Source of the DNA: Beroe forskalii
Lineage: Eukaryota > Ctenophora > Nuda > Beroida > Beroidae
Assembly (NCBI GenBank): GCA_011033025.1
Contig: WFMF01000017.1
Coordinates: 124,001 to 188,000, forward strand
Reading direction: 5' to 3'
Length of the DNA: 64,000 nt
Shown: positions 47,382 through 59,208 of the stretch, one piece after another
How the letters are laid out: every line of letters begins with the position of its first letter
Position numbering within the stretch: position 1 is the first letter of the stretch
Position numbers and translations under genes: made by a program
The notes under the pieces: generated by a model
What the model saw: only the letters and a program-made list of their open reading frames with translations
What the model was told of the DNA's origin: nothing
Databases searched by the model: none

Positions 47382-47783
47382 GTGCACAACATGAATCAGT
47401 TTCGGACCGAAAGTGCTGCGCGAAAATTTTGACCATTTCACTCACAAAACCATTTGTGAATGTCCAATCGACACCAAAATTTGCACGGACACAGTTTATG
47501 GCATAAGAAGCATTTTCATCCAAAAATTACCAAGATATAACAGAATTTAGTCAGTTTCGGACCGAAACTGCCAGTTTTGGTCCGAAACTGACTGTATTCT
47601 GCAATATAATCTTCTTCATTTTTGGATGAAAATGCTTCAAATTTTCACAGACGCTGTCTTATGCCACAAACTGTATCCATGCAAATTCCGGCATCGAATG
47701 GACATTCCCAAATGGTTTTATGAGTGAAATGGTCAAAATTAGCGCGCAGCACTTTCGGTCCGAAACTGATTCATGTTGTGCAC
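47382..47783. mobile_element. 400-bp palindromic foldback element
   Basis: GTGCACAACATGAATCAGTT at the left is matched by AACTGATTCATGTTGTGCAC at the right. The arms pair almost throughout (GGACCGAAAGTGCTGCGCG, CATTTCACTCA, GCATTTTCATCCAAAAAT) and meet at CAGTTTCGGACCGAAACTG. It is non-coding and ends 9 bases before the minisatellite. Confidence 0.85.
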
Positions 47784-47791
47784 AGGAAGCC

Positions 47792-49383
47792 CTAGTTGGT
47801 ACGGGGGATCAAGTTATTATGGGGGAGCCCAAGTTGGTAGGTGAAGCCCAAGTTAGTATGGGGGAGCCCGAGTTGGTAGGGGGAGCCCAAGTTAGTATGA
47901 GGGAGCCCAAGTAAGTATGGGGGAGCCCAAGTTGGTATGAGGGAGCCCAAGTAAGTGTGGGGGAGCCCAAGCGATGGTGAAGCCCAGGATAAGGTGGAGC
48001 CAAGTACGGTGGAGCCCAAGGTAAGGGTGAGCCTCGTATGGGTGATCCCATGCTTCAAGGTTAGCCCAGAACATCCGTGAAGCCCAAGGTTTGGTGGAGC
48101 CTGGTATGGTCAATGGCGAAGCTCGGTAATGAGGTGGGTCTGGTACGGGTGAGCCCCTGTATCGGGGTTATCCCGGGACATTGGTGAAGCCCAAAGTTTG
48201 GTGGAGCCCGGGTTATCCCAGGGGAGCCCGAGTTGGTAGGGGGAGCCCAAGTTAGTATGAGGGAGCCCAAGTAAGTGTGGGGGAGCCCAAGCGATGGTGA
48301 AGCCCAGGATAAGCCGATAAGGTGGAGCCAAGTACGGTGGAGCCCAAGGTAAGGGTGAGCCTCGTATGGGTGATCCCATGCTTCAAGGTTAGCCCAGAAC
48401 ATCCGTGAAGCCCAAGGTTTGGTGGAGCCTAGTATGGTGAAGCCCGGCAATGAGGTGAGTCTGGTACGCGTGAGCACCTGTATCGGGGTTATCCCGGGAC
48501 ATTGGTGAAGCCCACAGTTTGGTGGAGCCCAAGGTAAGGGTGAGCCTCGTACGGGTGATCCCATGCTTCAAGGTTAGCCCAGAACATCAGTGAAGCCAAG
48601 GATAAGGTGGAGCCAAGTACAGTGGAGCCCAAGGTAAGGGTGAGCCTCGTATGGGTGATCCCATGCTTCAAGGTTAGCCCAGAACATCCGTGAAGCCCAA
48701 GGTTTGGTGGAGACTGGTATGGTCAATGGTGAAGCTCGGTAATGGTACGGGTGAGCCCCTGTATCGGGGCTATCCCGGGGAACCGGCGAAGCCCAAAGCC
48801 CGGCGGAGCCTAGCACGGCGAAGCCCGGCAATGAGGTGAGTCTGGCAGGGGCAATACCGTGTAGGTATACGTGTATAGTGGTGACCCCGGAAAATCGGGT
48901 GAGCCCTATAGGGGTGTATAGGGGAGCCTTCATAAGAGGTGATCCCATGTGTATGAGAAGCCTGGGTACGGTGAACTCTGTTATTTGTGATACCTGGAAT
49001 CGAGGGAGCCCATGTAACCAAAACGGATACATGGGCTCCCCTACTTGCCAAAAATGCGTTTTGACAAGTGGTTCTAATGGGGCTGGCAAGTATGGGAGCC
49101 CGGGAATAGGGAGAGGCATTAATGCTCCCCCTATCACAAATTACAGAGTTCACCGTACGGAGGCTTCCCCTAAACCTGGGATCACCTCTAATCAAGGACT
49201 CCCCGGTACACTGCTCCCCTTAATCTAGGGCTCCTCCGATTTCCCGGTGCTCACCTCTATGCCCGGTCTCGCCCATACCAGACTCACCCCACCGCCGGGC
49301 CCCACCACACCAGGCTCCACCGAACCTCGGGCTTCACCAATGCCTTGGGATTACCCCGATACAGGGGCTCACCCGTACCAGGC
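47792..49383. repeat. GGAGCCCAAGT minisatellite with an inverted half
   Basis: From 47792 to about 49050 the plus strand repeats ~20-bp units of the GGTATGGGGGAGCCCAAGTT type, plus longer ~180-bp and ~310-bp repeats made of them. From about 49029 to 49383 the same units run in reverse complement (ACCAGGCTCCACCGAACC, GGGGCTCACCCGTACC), with a perfect junction hairpin at about 49005-49045 (GGGAGCCCATGTAACC ... CATGGGCTCCC). Lack of stops in the units gives long minus-strand frames of 167 and 187 codons that look like Leu/Gly/Pro/Trp repeats. I treat these as by-products. Confidence 0.85.
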
Positions 49384-49636
49384 CCATAAATACACTTAAT
49401 TAAGTAATTAATTATAAAGCAGGGCGAGACGAATCCAATGCAATCAAAATCTAGGCTCTATTTCCATAGAGAATAAGATTTTGGACTCTATTTTGCTCCG
49501 AGGCCTCCTATGGGCAATTTTGGACCTGTGAACTCTAGACCACCATCAAAATGTTGATGCATATCTTTGTCATCCTGGCAACTCATATATCAAATTCGTA
49601 TTTTCCATAATATGAGGGTTGACCTTACAAAATTCT
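49384..49636. other. 3' flank of the calmodulin-like gene
   Basis: AT-rich, with TTAATTAAGTAATTAATTA near 49397-49415. The gene's 3' untranslated region must lie here. Nothing else was recognised. Confidence 0.4.
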
Positions 49637-52600
49637 TCATTCCTGTTCACTCTTGTTCATTTTCATCATCATAACGAACTCCTCACAGTCCACCTCCCCA
49701 TCTCCGTCCACGTCTATTTCTTTGATCATGTCATCCACCTCTTCGTCAGTAAGCGCTTCACCCAAGTTCAACATGACGTGTCGTAGTTCCCGAGAGTCTA
49801 TCGTCCCATTGCCATCCTATGGTAGGTAGAAAATCATAATACAATAGTACCAGGTGGGCCAAAAACGTGACAAACGTAAAGTGGTGTAACTTTGGTTGTG
49901 TTTGGAGTTTCTAAATAAAATCTATGAGATGTCATAGGCATGAACAATACAATTTTGCACCAAAAATTTAGAATGTCTATTGTCTACCTCAAAATATTTT
50001 TGAGAAATCAACCGGTTTTTGGCCATAACTCAGCTCGTGAGAGTCAAAGGACCACATATTTCCCGTAATATCATTAAAATTGCTATAAAAAAATCTTTTA
50101 CACACTCCAGTGCAGATAAAATCTAAACAAACATGGTGCTTATCTCCATATTATTTGGAAATGAAAAACTGTGCAAGCCTGCATATATACCCAGCAATAG
50201 TGCTTTAAGTACACTTTTTGCGATACAAAAAGGTGCATATATGCGAGGTTTTTTTGAGCAATTTCGGGCAATATCTATGGCAAATAAACCGGTTTTTTAT
50301 TGACAACTCAAACATTTTTTGAGCTAAACACTTCAAATTTTTGGTGCAAAATTGTACCTTTCACACCTTTGACATCCCAAAGTTACATTACTAGTTAAAT
50401 CATTTACTTTTGTAACGTTCATTTTGGCCCACTAGGGCGTTTTATAATTTCCCAACTAGAGAACTGTATATTGTTCGGGGTCAAAAGCTATCCTTTAGGA
50501 CATTAAAAATTGACATTAAAAAAGACGAAAAAAAAATTAAGCACGTGCACAGGCCACAGGCATTTTTACCTGTAAAAATCATGATTTTCGGTAAAATGTT
50601 ACCCATCTCTTTTTCTGCTTAAGTTACATATTTCTAAGCTTCCCATCGTGTTCCTCAGCCCAGGTCCAAAAATTTTTGACCTACGACCTTCAGAAGCTGA
50701 GTTATCTGCGACTTTCATATACCCATATATGGGCATCTGCGAGCAAAACCAGGCGCATGCCCATATATGGGCATATGAAAGTCGGTTATAACTCAGTTCT
50801 GAAAGTCGTAGGTCAAAAATTTTTGCCCATATATATCCCCATTTTCTGGGCTGAGGAACACGATGAGAAGGCTTAGAAATATGTAACTCAAACAGAAAAA
50901 GAGATGGGCAACATTTTATCAAAAATCATGATTTTAACAGGTAAAAATGGCTGTGGCCTGTGCACGTGCTTAAAATTATTTTTTCCGTCTGAAACTTTTT
51001 TCTGCCAATTTTGGATGTCCTAAAGGATAGCTTTTGACCCCGAACAATATGCAGTTCTCTAGTTGGGAAATTATGAAACGCCCTATTGGCCCACCCGGTA
51101 TTATTACCTTGGGAGGCTTAGATAAAGTATAACTACAAGAATGAATTTCATTGCAGAAAAATTATTTCTATTTAGTTATTTCTCATTCAAATTTGACTTA
51201 GTTATTTGTCGGTACGTACTTTGTCAAACATCCTGAATGCTTGTCGTATTGACTCTTCGGAGCAAGCTGCAAAGAGCATTGCCATCACGGAAAGGAAAAG
51301 CCTAAAGGAAACTTTGGTTGAAGGGAATATGTTCAGGTGCTTGTATATCTTTTGCAGTTCTTCCTGGGAATAATTGAAGCGTATCATGTCTGGAAAGCAA
51401 TTCCGAGATATATGACGAAATTTGAAAGGCCATAATAGAGACTTTCAAATAGGCAAAATAGACAAAATAAGCACATCGTTTATTCTTTTAGAGTTTTAGG
51501 GCGTTTTTTCATATTTGTATTTATATTTATTATATATCAGTTTTATTTGCTTAATCATTTCAGTTTGTACTTTTGTACAGTAACTTTGGTTTTCTCATCT
51601 GTAGGATTCCAATTATTTGTTTCAGTTTGATACAATATGCTTATATTGCGAGTAAGAATTTTAAATCGACATGTATTTCGCCATGTTTTTCATAATATTA
51701 GAAATATTGAGTAGTTTTTACTTATTAAGGTCACCGTTTGTGGCAACAGGAAAGACCAAGTAAACAAGTAATTACGTTCATAATTTTGGCAATTGAAGTC
51801 AGAACATTCCTGCCAAAACTAGCAACTATTTACGTTTTTATTTACTCAAATCACAGCCATTCACAGCCAGTTTTTAACATGAGTTGACGGTGGTATTGAG
51901 TTCATTGGTCCAACATAGCAACATGTGGGGCCTCGGATCAAAAATGGCATCAAAAATCGAAATGTTGAAGGAGAGAAGGAAACAAGGAAAAATATGATTC
52001 AATTATTCACTTTTTCCTATTTTCGAGCTAGTGTAGGAGTGGGGGCCAATCCCATCTTTTGTGTCTGTGTTTGTCAAATAATTCATCATTCTTCAATTTC
52101 ACCAAAATTACTTTTATTTTTTATGATAAGACTTGAATGTACATCTATCAATTTTACCGTTAACTCGTAATTTTAGAATTATGGGAAAATTGACAATGAG
52201 CAATTCAAGATCCATTACCACAAGTTACAACAAATTACCACATTTACAATTTTGTACAAGAAAGTACCTCCTCCCTAAAGGGCACCGGGGGTCCGAGGTC
52301 GGATTTCGGTTTTTTGTTGTTTCTGATAGAGGAGAACGCCAGCTTTTTACCCCATGAAAAATATAGTTTTTCACCGATGTTATGCATTTTTCAAATCGCT
52401 ATTTTGCCGGTACTAATTTCAGTGTGAGTGCAAACTTCTAATGCGATTTGTCAAAAATAAACTTTTCAATGTATCTTTCCTACAGTTTCTGAAAAAAAAT
52501 CCTCGAAACTTTGTCCTTTCAAAAGCTTTTATAAAGTTTAAGCCCAAGAACATAACTTCAAGGTACTGAATTCAGTGCGGGTGCAAACTTCTAAGGGGAC

Positions 52601-52899
52601 CCCCGGCCCTCTTAAGTTCTAAGTAGTTTTTTGACAAGACGTAATAATAACATGCGCCCAACGTATCAAGTATTAATTAATATAGGTGTCCAGAGTGGCG
52701 TTGGGGTGAATACCATTATCATTTAAGTTACCTCTGATGGGTTGTGTCCAAGAGCTCTGAGTAAAGTCTGAACACTTTCTGCTTTAATGCAGTCTTTTTC
52801 CTGGGGAAATAGACTGAATGCTTCTTTGAACTCAGCGATTTGTTCATCTGTGAAAGTATCATTCACCTTTTCTGCATCTGGATCCCACTTTTTTGACAT
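49637..52899 (-). CDS. Calmodulin-like EF-hand protein, three exons found
   Basis: Minus strand. Exon 1 is 52899-52732 ([20 protein letters not shown], then [11 protein letters not shown]), a middle exon is 51389-51220 ([19 protein letters not shown]), and the last is 49816-49637 with stop TGA at 49637-49639. Four EF-hand regions show the calmodulin/troponin C plan. Hands 3 ([13 protein letters not shown]) and 4 ([13 protein letters not shown]) are canonical Ca2+ loops. Hands 1 ([14 protein letters not shown]) and 2 ([13 protein letters not shown]) lack the Asp ligands and should not bind. The middle and last exons join in phase. Exon 1 ends in phase 0, whereas the middle exon needs one leading base, and calmodulin has four more residues (AELQ) there. 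A missed exon of 3n+1 bases in the 1.3-kb intron would explain it. Two MITE clusters lie in the introns. Confidence 0.8.
49850..51098. mobile_element. TA-site MITE carrying a second MITE
   Basis: Inverted ends CCAGGTGGGCCAAAAACGTG (left) and CATTTTGGCCCAC...CCGG (right) are flanked by TA (49848-49849 and 51099-51100). About 587 bp without the insert. The right end is split by the 653-bp palindrome at 50433-51085 and its 9-bp duplication. It lies in the last intron of the calmodulin-like gene. Confidence 0.75.
50433..51085. mobile_element. 653-bp palindromic element with 9-bp target duplication
   Basis: Starts TAGGGCGTTTTATAATTTCC and ends GGAAATTATGAAACGCCCTA. The arms pair along almost the full length and meet near 50735-50760 in the CCCATATATGGGC region. 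TTGGCCCAC is present at 50424-50432 and 51086-51094, a perfect 9-bp duplication. Long inverted repeats with a 9-bp duplication suggest a Mutator-like foldback element. Confidence 0.85.
52276..52614. mobile_element. MITE with TAAAGGGCACCGGGGGTCC ends
   Basis: The left end at 52276 pairs with GGACCCCCGGCCCTCTTA at 52597-52614. Inside, GGTACTAATTTCAGTGTGAG and GGTACTGAATTCAGTGCGGG, each followed by TGCAAACTTCTAA, are two copies of one block. It lies in the first intron of the calmodulin-like gene. Confidence 0.65.
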
Positions 52900-53583
52900 G
52901 CTTCTGTGAGAAGCAAAAGAAATATTTTGAAAATTTACGTTTTTATAAAAATGTAAATGAGGTAGCTAAATCTCTAAATGTAAAAGCTCTTATTAACCAA
53001 TATCCTTTTCAAATCATGAATTAAGTTGTTTGTACTATATTCAATTTTTTACTAAGTTGTTTTTGCTAAATTTGATCCAATTCTAAATTTTAAAATTTCA
53101 AATATTGTCCAGCTGTTAAAGTAGGGCTACTCTGCCCCGCGGAAGCTCTGCCAAAATTTCAAACTTCGCTACAACAGACACATAGAACCAAACGAAAAAC
53201 TACATTGAACGATATCCCTTGTCATAATTGACTAATGACTATGGAAATGAACGCATCTAAAATGCAGCAAAAATACACTTTTGCACTAAAAAAACAATAG
53301 GCCTAAAATGGGAACTATCCCCAACGCAAATAAATATTTAATGATATGGATAGACTAAGCAAAACAATCATTATACCAATTATAAGTTATGGATCCAGTG
53401 GATGAGCTATGAAACTGACCAAAACATAAATTTCCAAAATATCAAGTTGAGCAACTCTAGCTCAACATAAGAACATATGAACACCAAAACATCTAGTACT
53501 CCAAAAGAGCTATTATATAAAATAAGTTTATAAGTTCATATGGAGAAATAAACAATTATTGATAAAATAACAAACAGCAACTT
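52900..53583. other. Upstream region of the calmodulin-like gene
   Basis: AT-rich DNA that must contain the leader or promoter of the minus-strand gene. An AG lies shortly before its ATG, so a 5' untranslated exon is possible. No coding content was seen. Confidence 0.35.
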
Positions 53584-56209
53584 TAGTAAGGGCTGTATTT
53601 GATATATCTGAACATGGGTGTGAAATAAATCTCAATCCAGGTTTGAGGGCCGGATCCGACAGCATATAGGTCAAATATATATACCCAAAAAAGTTTCAAA
53701 AATTGCGTCCATGATGGCCACGCCCATTTTGGGCAGTGGCCAAAAAATGAATCAACGATATCTCAGCTTCTGTTTATGGAAAAGTTATAAATGACCACTC
53801 TAACCGACGCAGAATTGTCGGTTTTGGTAGGATAGAACATCTCAACCCGTTCCCGAGATAATCCCAATATGACCATTTTGGCTGTCCATGAAGCCCAATT
53901 TGGGCGCTTGGACAACTAATGATATGGAGACCGTCAGAACCATGTAACTCGACCGAAAATGATCGGTTTATGAGGGTAGAGCATGTTTTTAAGGCTCTAT
54001 CTCAACCCGTTCCCGAGATAATCTCCAATATGGCCATTTTGGCTGTCCATGAGGCCCATTTTGGGCATTTGGAGAGCTTATGAGATGGAGACCATCGGAA
54101 CCATGTAACTTCACTGGAAATTGTCGTTTTGTGAGGGTGGAGCATATTTTAAGTCTTTATCTCAACCTGTTTTCGAGATAATCCCCAATATGGCGATTTT
54201 GGCTGTCCATGAGGCTCAGTTTGGGCATTTGGACAGTTAATGAGATGGAGAAAATCAGAGCCATGTAACTCGACCGGAAATGATCGGTTCATGAGGGTAG
54301 AGCATGTTTTAAGGCTCTATCGCAACCTGTTCCCGAGATAATTCCTAAATATGGCCATTTTGGCTGTCCATGAGGCCCATCCTGGGCATTTGGACAGCTT
54401 ATGGGATGGATATTGGATACCATCGGAACCAGGTAACCCGACGGGAAATGATCGGTTTATGAGGGTAGAGCATGTTTTTAAGGCTCTATCTCAACCCGTT
54501 CCCGAGACAATTCCCAAATTCCAGACATTGGCGGACCTATGGCTCAATTGGTCACAAGAGATAATCGGTATGTGGTGTAGAACTGTAGAAGATTCTAGAT
54601 GAAGCGTTGTGCCTGTCATTCAGGCATGATGGAATCAGTGAAACTGGACTCCTCCAGAACATACTTTTGACGGACAGTCTACGCTGTAAAAGGTATTGTT
54701 CTTGAGAGCATAGGTTTTTCCCAAGTCTAACTTTAGGCAAGGACCTCCAGAGACTGATATGAAACCAATTTGACGAACTTTAGAAATGAGAATTTCATTA
54801 TCATGATAAGCCCAGGGAATATCCAACAAAATTGAGATACTACATTTTCGTTAAAGAATGATGCCTTTTCGAAATAGCCTTTCGTTGCCCGAAGGAATTT
54901 TGAATAGTCATTAGCATAGTTCGTTTCATTGATGCCAGATAATTGCTTGTATATTAATTCACCAACCATCTCATAATCAAGGATACTGTAAAGTTTTATT
55001 CCAGAATGTAATTCCGATAAAACAGAAATCCAGGAAGCTTGCCGATTCTTGATCTTCGCAAAACTGATTTATTGATAGTGTTTCAAGGGATTCGCCAATA
55101 GATGCACTCAATTGCACTTAGTCTTTGTTAATGGCAACCTGGTTACCTGTTATCTTCTTAATTTCATAATATAAAACTGGTTATGACGATATTACTTAAC
55201 TATTTAAACTCTTTCAATAAACCTCATTGTACGAATCTATGACTGATGTCTTTCTATACTACTATGACACGTGTCTATAATTTGTTACAAAAGCTGATTC
55301 GGCTATATTGAGATAACAATGCGCCGAAAATGTTGGGATAATCTGAAGTAGAGAAACTCACCTCAATTACACCTGTTAAAACTTCAGAGTTCATCGGATC
55401 ACGAGTCTTGGAGCCACCATTAAAGCATTAACCACAGTGCAGGAGAGAAATATCCCTCAGAGAACTTGGTATCTAGAATCTTCTACACCACATACCGATT
55501 ATCTCCTGATGACTAAGCTAGTCATTACATTGAGTACCTCAGCTGAGTGCACCAATTGAGCCATAGGTCAGCCAATATCCAAAATTCAGGAACTATCTCG
55601 GGAACAGGTTGAGACAGAGCCCCAAAACATGCTCCACCCTCATAAACCGATCATTTCCGGTCGAGTTACATGGCTCTGATGTTCTCCATCTCATTAACTG
55701 TCCAAATGCCCAAACTGAGCCTCATGGACAGCCAAAATGGCCAAATTGGGGATTATCTCGAAAACGGGTTGAGATAGAGCCTTAAAAACATGCTCTACCC
55801 TCCTAAACCGATCATTTCCAGTCGAGTTACATGGTTATGATGTTCTCCATCTCATGAGCTGCCCATATGCCCAAATTGGGCCTGACGGACAGCCAAAATG
55901 GCCAAATTTGGGATTATCTCGGGAATGGGTTGAGATAGAACCTTGAAACCATGTTCTATCCTACCAAAACCGACAATTCTACGTCGGTTAGAGTGGTCAT
56001 TTATAACTTTTCCATAAACAGAAGCTGAGATATCGTTGATTCATTTTTTGGCCACTGCCCAAAATGGGCGCGGCCAAAAAATGGGTTTCCGCATCGAAAA
56101 TTTTTGAAACTTTGTTTCTGGTATATATTTGACCTATATGCTATCGGATCCAACCCTCAAACCCAGATTAAGATTTATTTCACACCCATGTTTGGTATAG
56201 CCCTTACTA
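53584..56209. mobile_element. Large foldback DNA transposon, TAGTAAGGG family, copy 2
   Basis: Ends TAGTAAGGGCT at 53584 and AGCCCTTACTA at 56199-56209, flanked by CTT on both sides (53581-53583 and 56210-56212): a 3-bp target duplication different from that of copy 1. Same arms of ~161-bp units, same core and the same minus-strand frame. It lacks some left-arm units and the GGTGCACTCAGCTGAGG stretch next to the core that copy 1 has. The high identity over the core implies recent movement. Its right end is 106 bases from the stop of the bHLH gene, so that gene's 3' untranslated region probably runs into the element. Confidence 0.88.
54635..54969 (-). CDS. Core ORF of foldback copy 2, unknown protein, in two frames
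   Basis: 54733-54969 encodes the MVGELIYKQL frame, matching copy 1 but for two residues. An overlapping frame, 54635-54829, encodes IPWAYHDNEIL, IGFISVSGGPC and VDCPSKVC and stops at Gln-Phe-His. The two frames appear to be parts of one ancestral coding region. Copy 1 has the same layout. No family was recognised. Confidence 0.45.
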
Positions 56210-56315
56210 CTTACATAGCGGTGGGAAATAATAAAATTGCGACTTTCATCAGCATCTACCTCTTTTTCCTCAGCAGGATCAGTGAATGGTGGAAACTTTT
56301 GTAGGACATCATTCA

Positions 56316-58775
56316 TCAGTTGACAACATCCACGTTGGAACTACCATCAGGATGTAACCTCATCTCCCCACTAGAAGTGCAAACTCCACTAGCAACTGAC
56401 TTACTTTGAGCAGGGACTGTCACTGACCCAGGAACAATGGACAAAGCATCCAGAGCATTGTGCGACGCAGCCAAAGCATTGTGTGAAGAACTCGTTGGCT
56501 GACTGAATGGCAGGACGCCATAACCGGCATTTGGAAAAAACATGTGACTATTAGGGAATCCCAGCATCCCGGCGTGGCTTAACATTTCCGTTCTTTGCAG
56601 TTGGGCTTGCCACAGTTGGAAAGGAAGGAAATTAAACGCATTAGATCCTCCTGGGAACAAAGATGACGTCATCTGAGGGGACAATGATTGGGGTAGGTCA
56701 GAGAGTGGCTTTAAAATCTCTCTGTTCATTTCCACTCTACAATCAGAATCGTAAACTGCTGTTGCTAGTCCATTAGCAATATCATGTAGTTGTGTGAGAG
56801 GAACACTTTTCAAAACCTCAAATTCGTCCTGAGCTACAGTCACTTCTCTTCCTAATTCCTCATCTTTGGCACACTCCTCATCTTCTCTGGTATTAGGGTA
56901 ATGTATCCCCTCCAGTATAAACGTTTCCCTGACAACATCTCCTGCTTCACGGGACGTTGAGTTCAGATTGTAGCCACCTTCTCTTTCAGCTGTTGAGTAG
57001 TTTGTATTGCGTGAGGTGGGGTATTCTGACCCCACTGGAGGGCATTCAATCCCTTCCGAGGGGAATTCTGACCCCCCTGTGGGAGAATCAGCCATATCAG
57101 ACAAAGATTCATTACCTCTCAATGTAGCAGATTCCTTTTCTTGATTATTGGTGTGTACTGATTGCACCTCGTAGTAGCTTTTGGGCGCATCATCCACGTC
57201 TTCTTCAATAATATAACCACCTGGAATAAGAGAACGTGTAACTGTGTAAGTGAATAGGATGTAGTGTAGACTGGTCGTGTGAATGAAAAATACCAACTTT
57301 AATAAAATGAACAAGAATTGCCCCTTCTCTTCTTATTTTGTACGCTTCATTTGCCTCCCCCGAAATATAGATGGAATATATAATCGAGTAAGCGACTTTT
57401 TACCCCCCCCCCCCCTCCAACAGTATTTATTCTAATTAAATTCTATTTAAATTATCAGCAGTATGTACAAGTTTTGAGGACCAAGTTAACTGTAATTATT
57501 GCGACGGCAGCCACACCCTCAGGATAAGGACTAGTCTTGGCCCGGGCACGGGTGTTCAAGGTGGCTACCGTCAGAGGCTGGGGATTATCTTGTCCAAGAC
57601 TGCCCCAAAAGGTAGTGTGGTGGAGCGCCGGTGCCCGCCTCCAGTGCGTGTTCTGGGCTCTGGCTGTGTATTACCAGAGAGTTTTTAGAGTGCAGCAGCG
57701 AGGATGAGTGGCTACATTCCACTCATCTGACTTCAGTTTGGTGCATTATGCTAACCACTCACCGTGACTTATCTCCTCTGAGATAATTGAGGCTGCCTGT
57801 GGTTCCTCCATGACCACTTCCTCTTCTTCTACAACTAACGGCACTCGATGTCCCCAACGTGGAGGCACTGGCGGCTCCGTCCGCAGCCCCAAGTATCTTT
57901 CTGAAAGGATGTCTTTTGAGGACAAGTCCAATTTAAGACACACATCCATATACCTAATAAAAATCACTAATTTATGTTGCAATCTAAACCCCATTACTTC
58001 ACTACCCCAAGTAAAAATAAAACATACTTATAGACATGAGCTCATTTCGTTTGTCTCTTTTCATGACGATCTGCTTTTCCAGCTCTTGTATCTTAGATTC
58101 GACCATTTCATTTCCCACAATTGTAGCAATCTCCTGGTTCCTCCAGAGCTCCTGGGGTTATCGTGCAATGTTTAATAGGTAGTTTTGCTATGCACTACAA
58201 ATAACGGAAAATAACTGGAAATAGCAGACACAATTCACAATTATCGGAGTTGAAACTGCGGCATTTTTTAAGTTTTTAGGTTACAATTTGCTTCGTAATT
58301 CTAACGTCTTCAATCAACGTACAATCGGCTTATTTGATGTAGTTTAGTAAAAATTGTTATTTTGAAGCGTGTTGCTCAAAGGAACGTGCGAGGTGTTGTG
58401 AAACAGCACCAACTGCAGTGAGCTTATCGCTTAGTTATTATAAATTTGATGCAGTAAAAAGATATTGACGATTGTGCAGGGAGGTTTTTGCTTCTGTGGC
58501 TGGGTTTCCGATGACCTTGGGTTTTCTAGTTATTTTACAACATAATATCTAATCATCAAGTGCAGGTATAATAAAAAGCAACTCACCCACACGAGCTCCC
58601 GGACATCAGTAAGTATCTCTTGTCTTGTTCTAACCCTTTTTAAACTCGGTAGGTAGTACTTCATGATGTTGAACTGTTCAGATATTCCCTTCCTCCGTTC
58701 CTTTTCATCATCCCGGTGACACCTGTTTTTTCGATGGTGTTGTCTCCGTTTTGGGACCAGCCCCTCGTCCAACAC
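56316..58775 (-). CDS. bHLH-zipper transcription factor, 3' part (four exons)
   Basis: Minus-strand exons 58775-58587, 58151-58028, 57966-57763 and 57220-56316 agree in phase and give 473 residues; at least one 5' exon is missing. Exon 1 has the basic region and helix-loop-helix: HRDDEKERR holds the His-Glu-Arg trio of class B factors that read CACGTG, followed by ISEQFNIMKYYLP and RQEILTDVRELVW. Exon 2 is a leucine-zipper-like helix (VESKIQELEKQIVMKRDKR). Exon 3 (RYMDVCLKLDLSSKDIL) is a hydrophobic segment I do not know, then an acidic stretch (VVEEEEVVMEE). Exon 4 is long, acidic, then Ser/Pro/Leu-rich, likely for activation, ending DGSSNVDVVN. It is nearest in kind to the Max/MLX/USF groups, but I cannot assign it. 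The exon 3 acceptor (AATTAG at about 57967) was chosen because it keeps the frame. Confidence 0.75.
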
Positions 58776-59208
58776 CTGGAATTCACTGAAGGAATACGAG
58801 ATTCAATTTCCTTCGATGGATTGAAAGCTCCTATCGGGGTTTGAAAAATAACAAATTAAACCTTTTTTTTAAATTCCGGACAATATGGACAACAACACCC
58901 CCCATTCAATTATGATAATCTACAAATTAATATCTTATTGATTTTTTACCTATTTTCAATTCGCTGTGGCTCCCTCTTCCGTTTCCCACTTGACATATGA
59001 CATGAAATATACCTAAACTCAAATTTGAATGATCTATCAATTGGACAACAAACAACATAAACATTATCTCATTAGTTAATTACCCTAGCATCCAACAATA
59101 GTTACTGTCGTAGCTTTCTCTTGTTAAACTCAAGAAAGCAAGAATTTGTAACTATCTTAACAGTAACGTGCAAGGGTTGCAGACAGACTGTTACAAGAAG
59201 TTTAAGGG
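58776..59208. other. Intron or upstream DNA of the bHLH gene
   Basis: No further exon was recognised, although the bHLH frame needs one upstream. Ordinary AT-rich sequence up to the foldback element. Confidence 0.35.

Noticed and set aside
48061-49137. Long minus-strand frames of 167 and 187 codons
   Set aside because: They follow the minisatellite units, change frame between repeats and have no domain or splice context.
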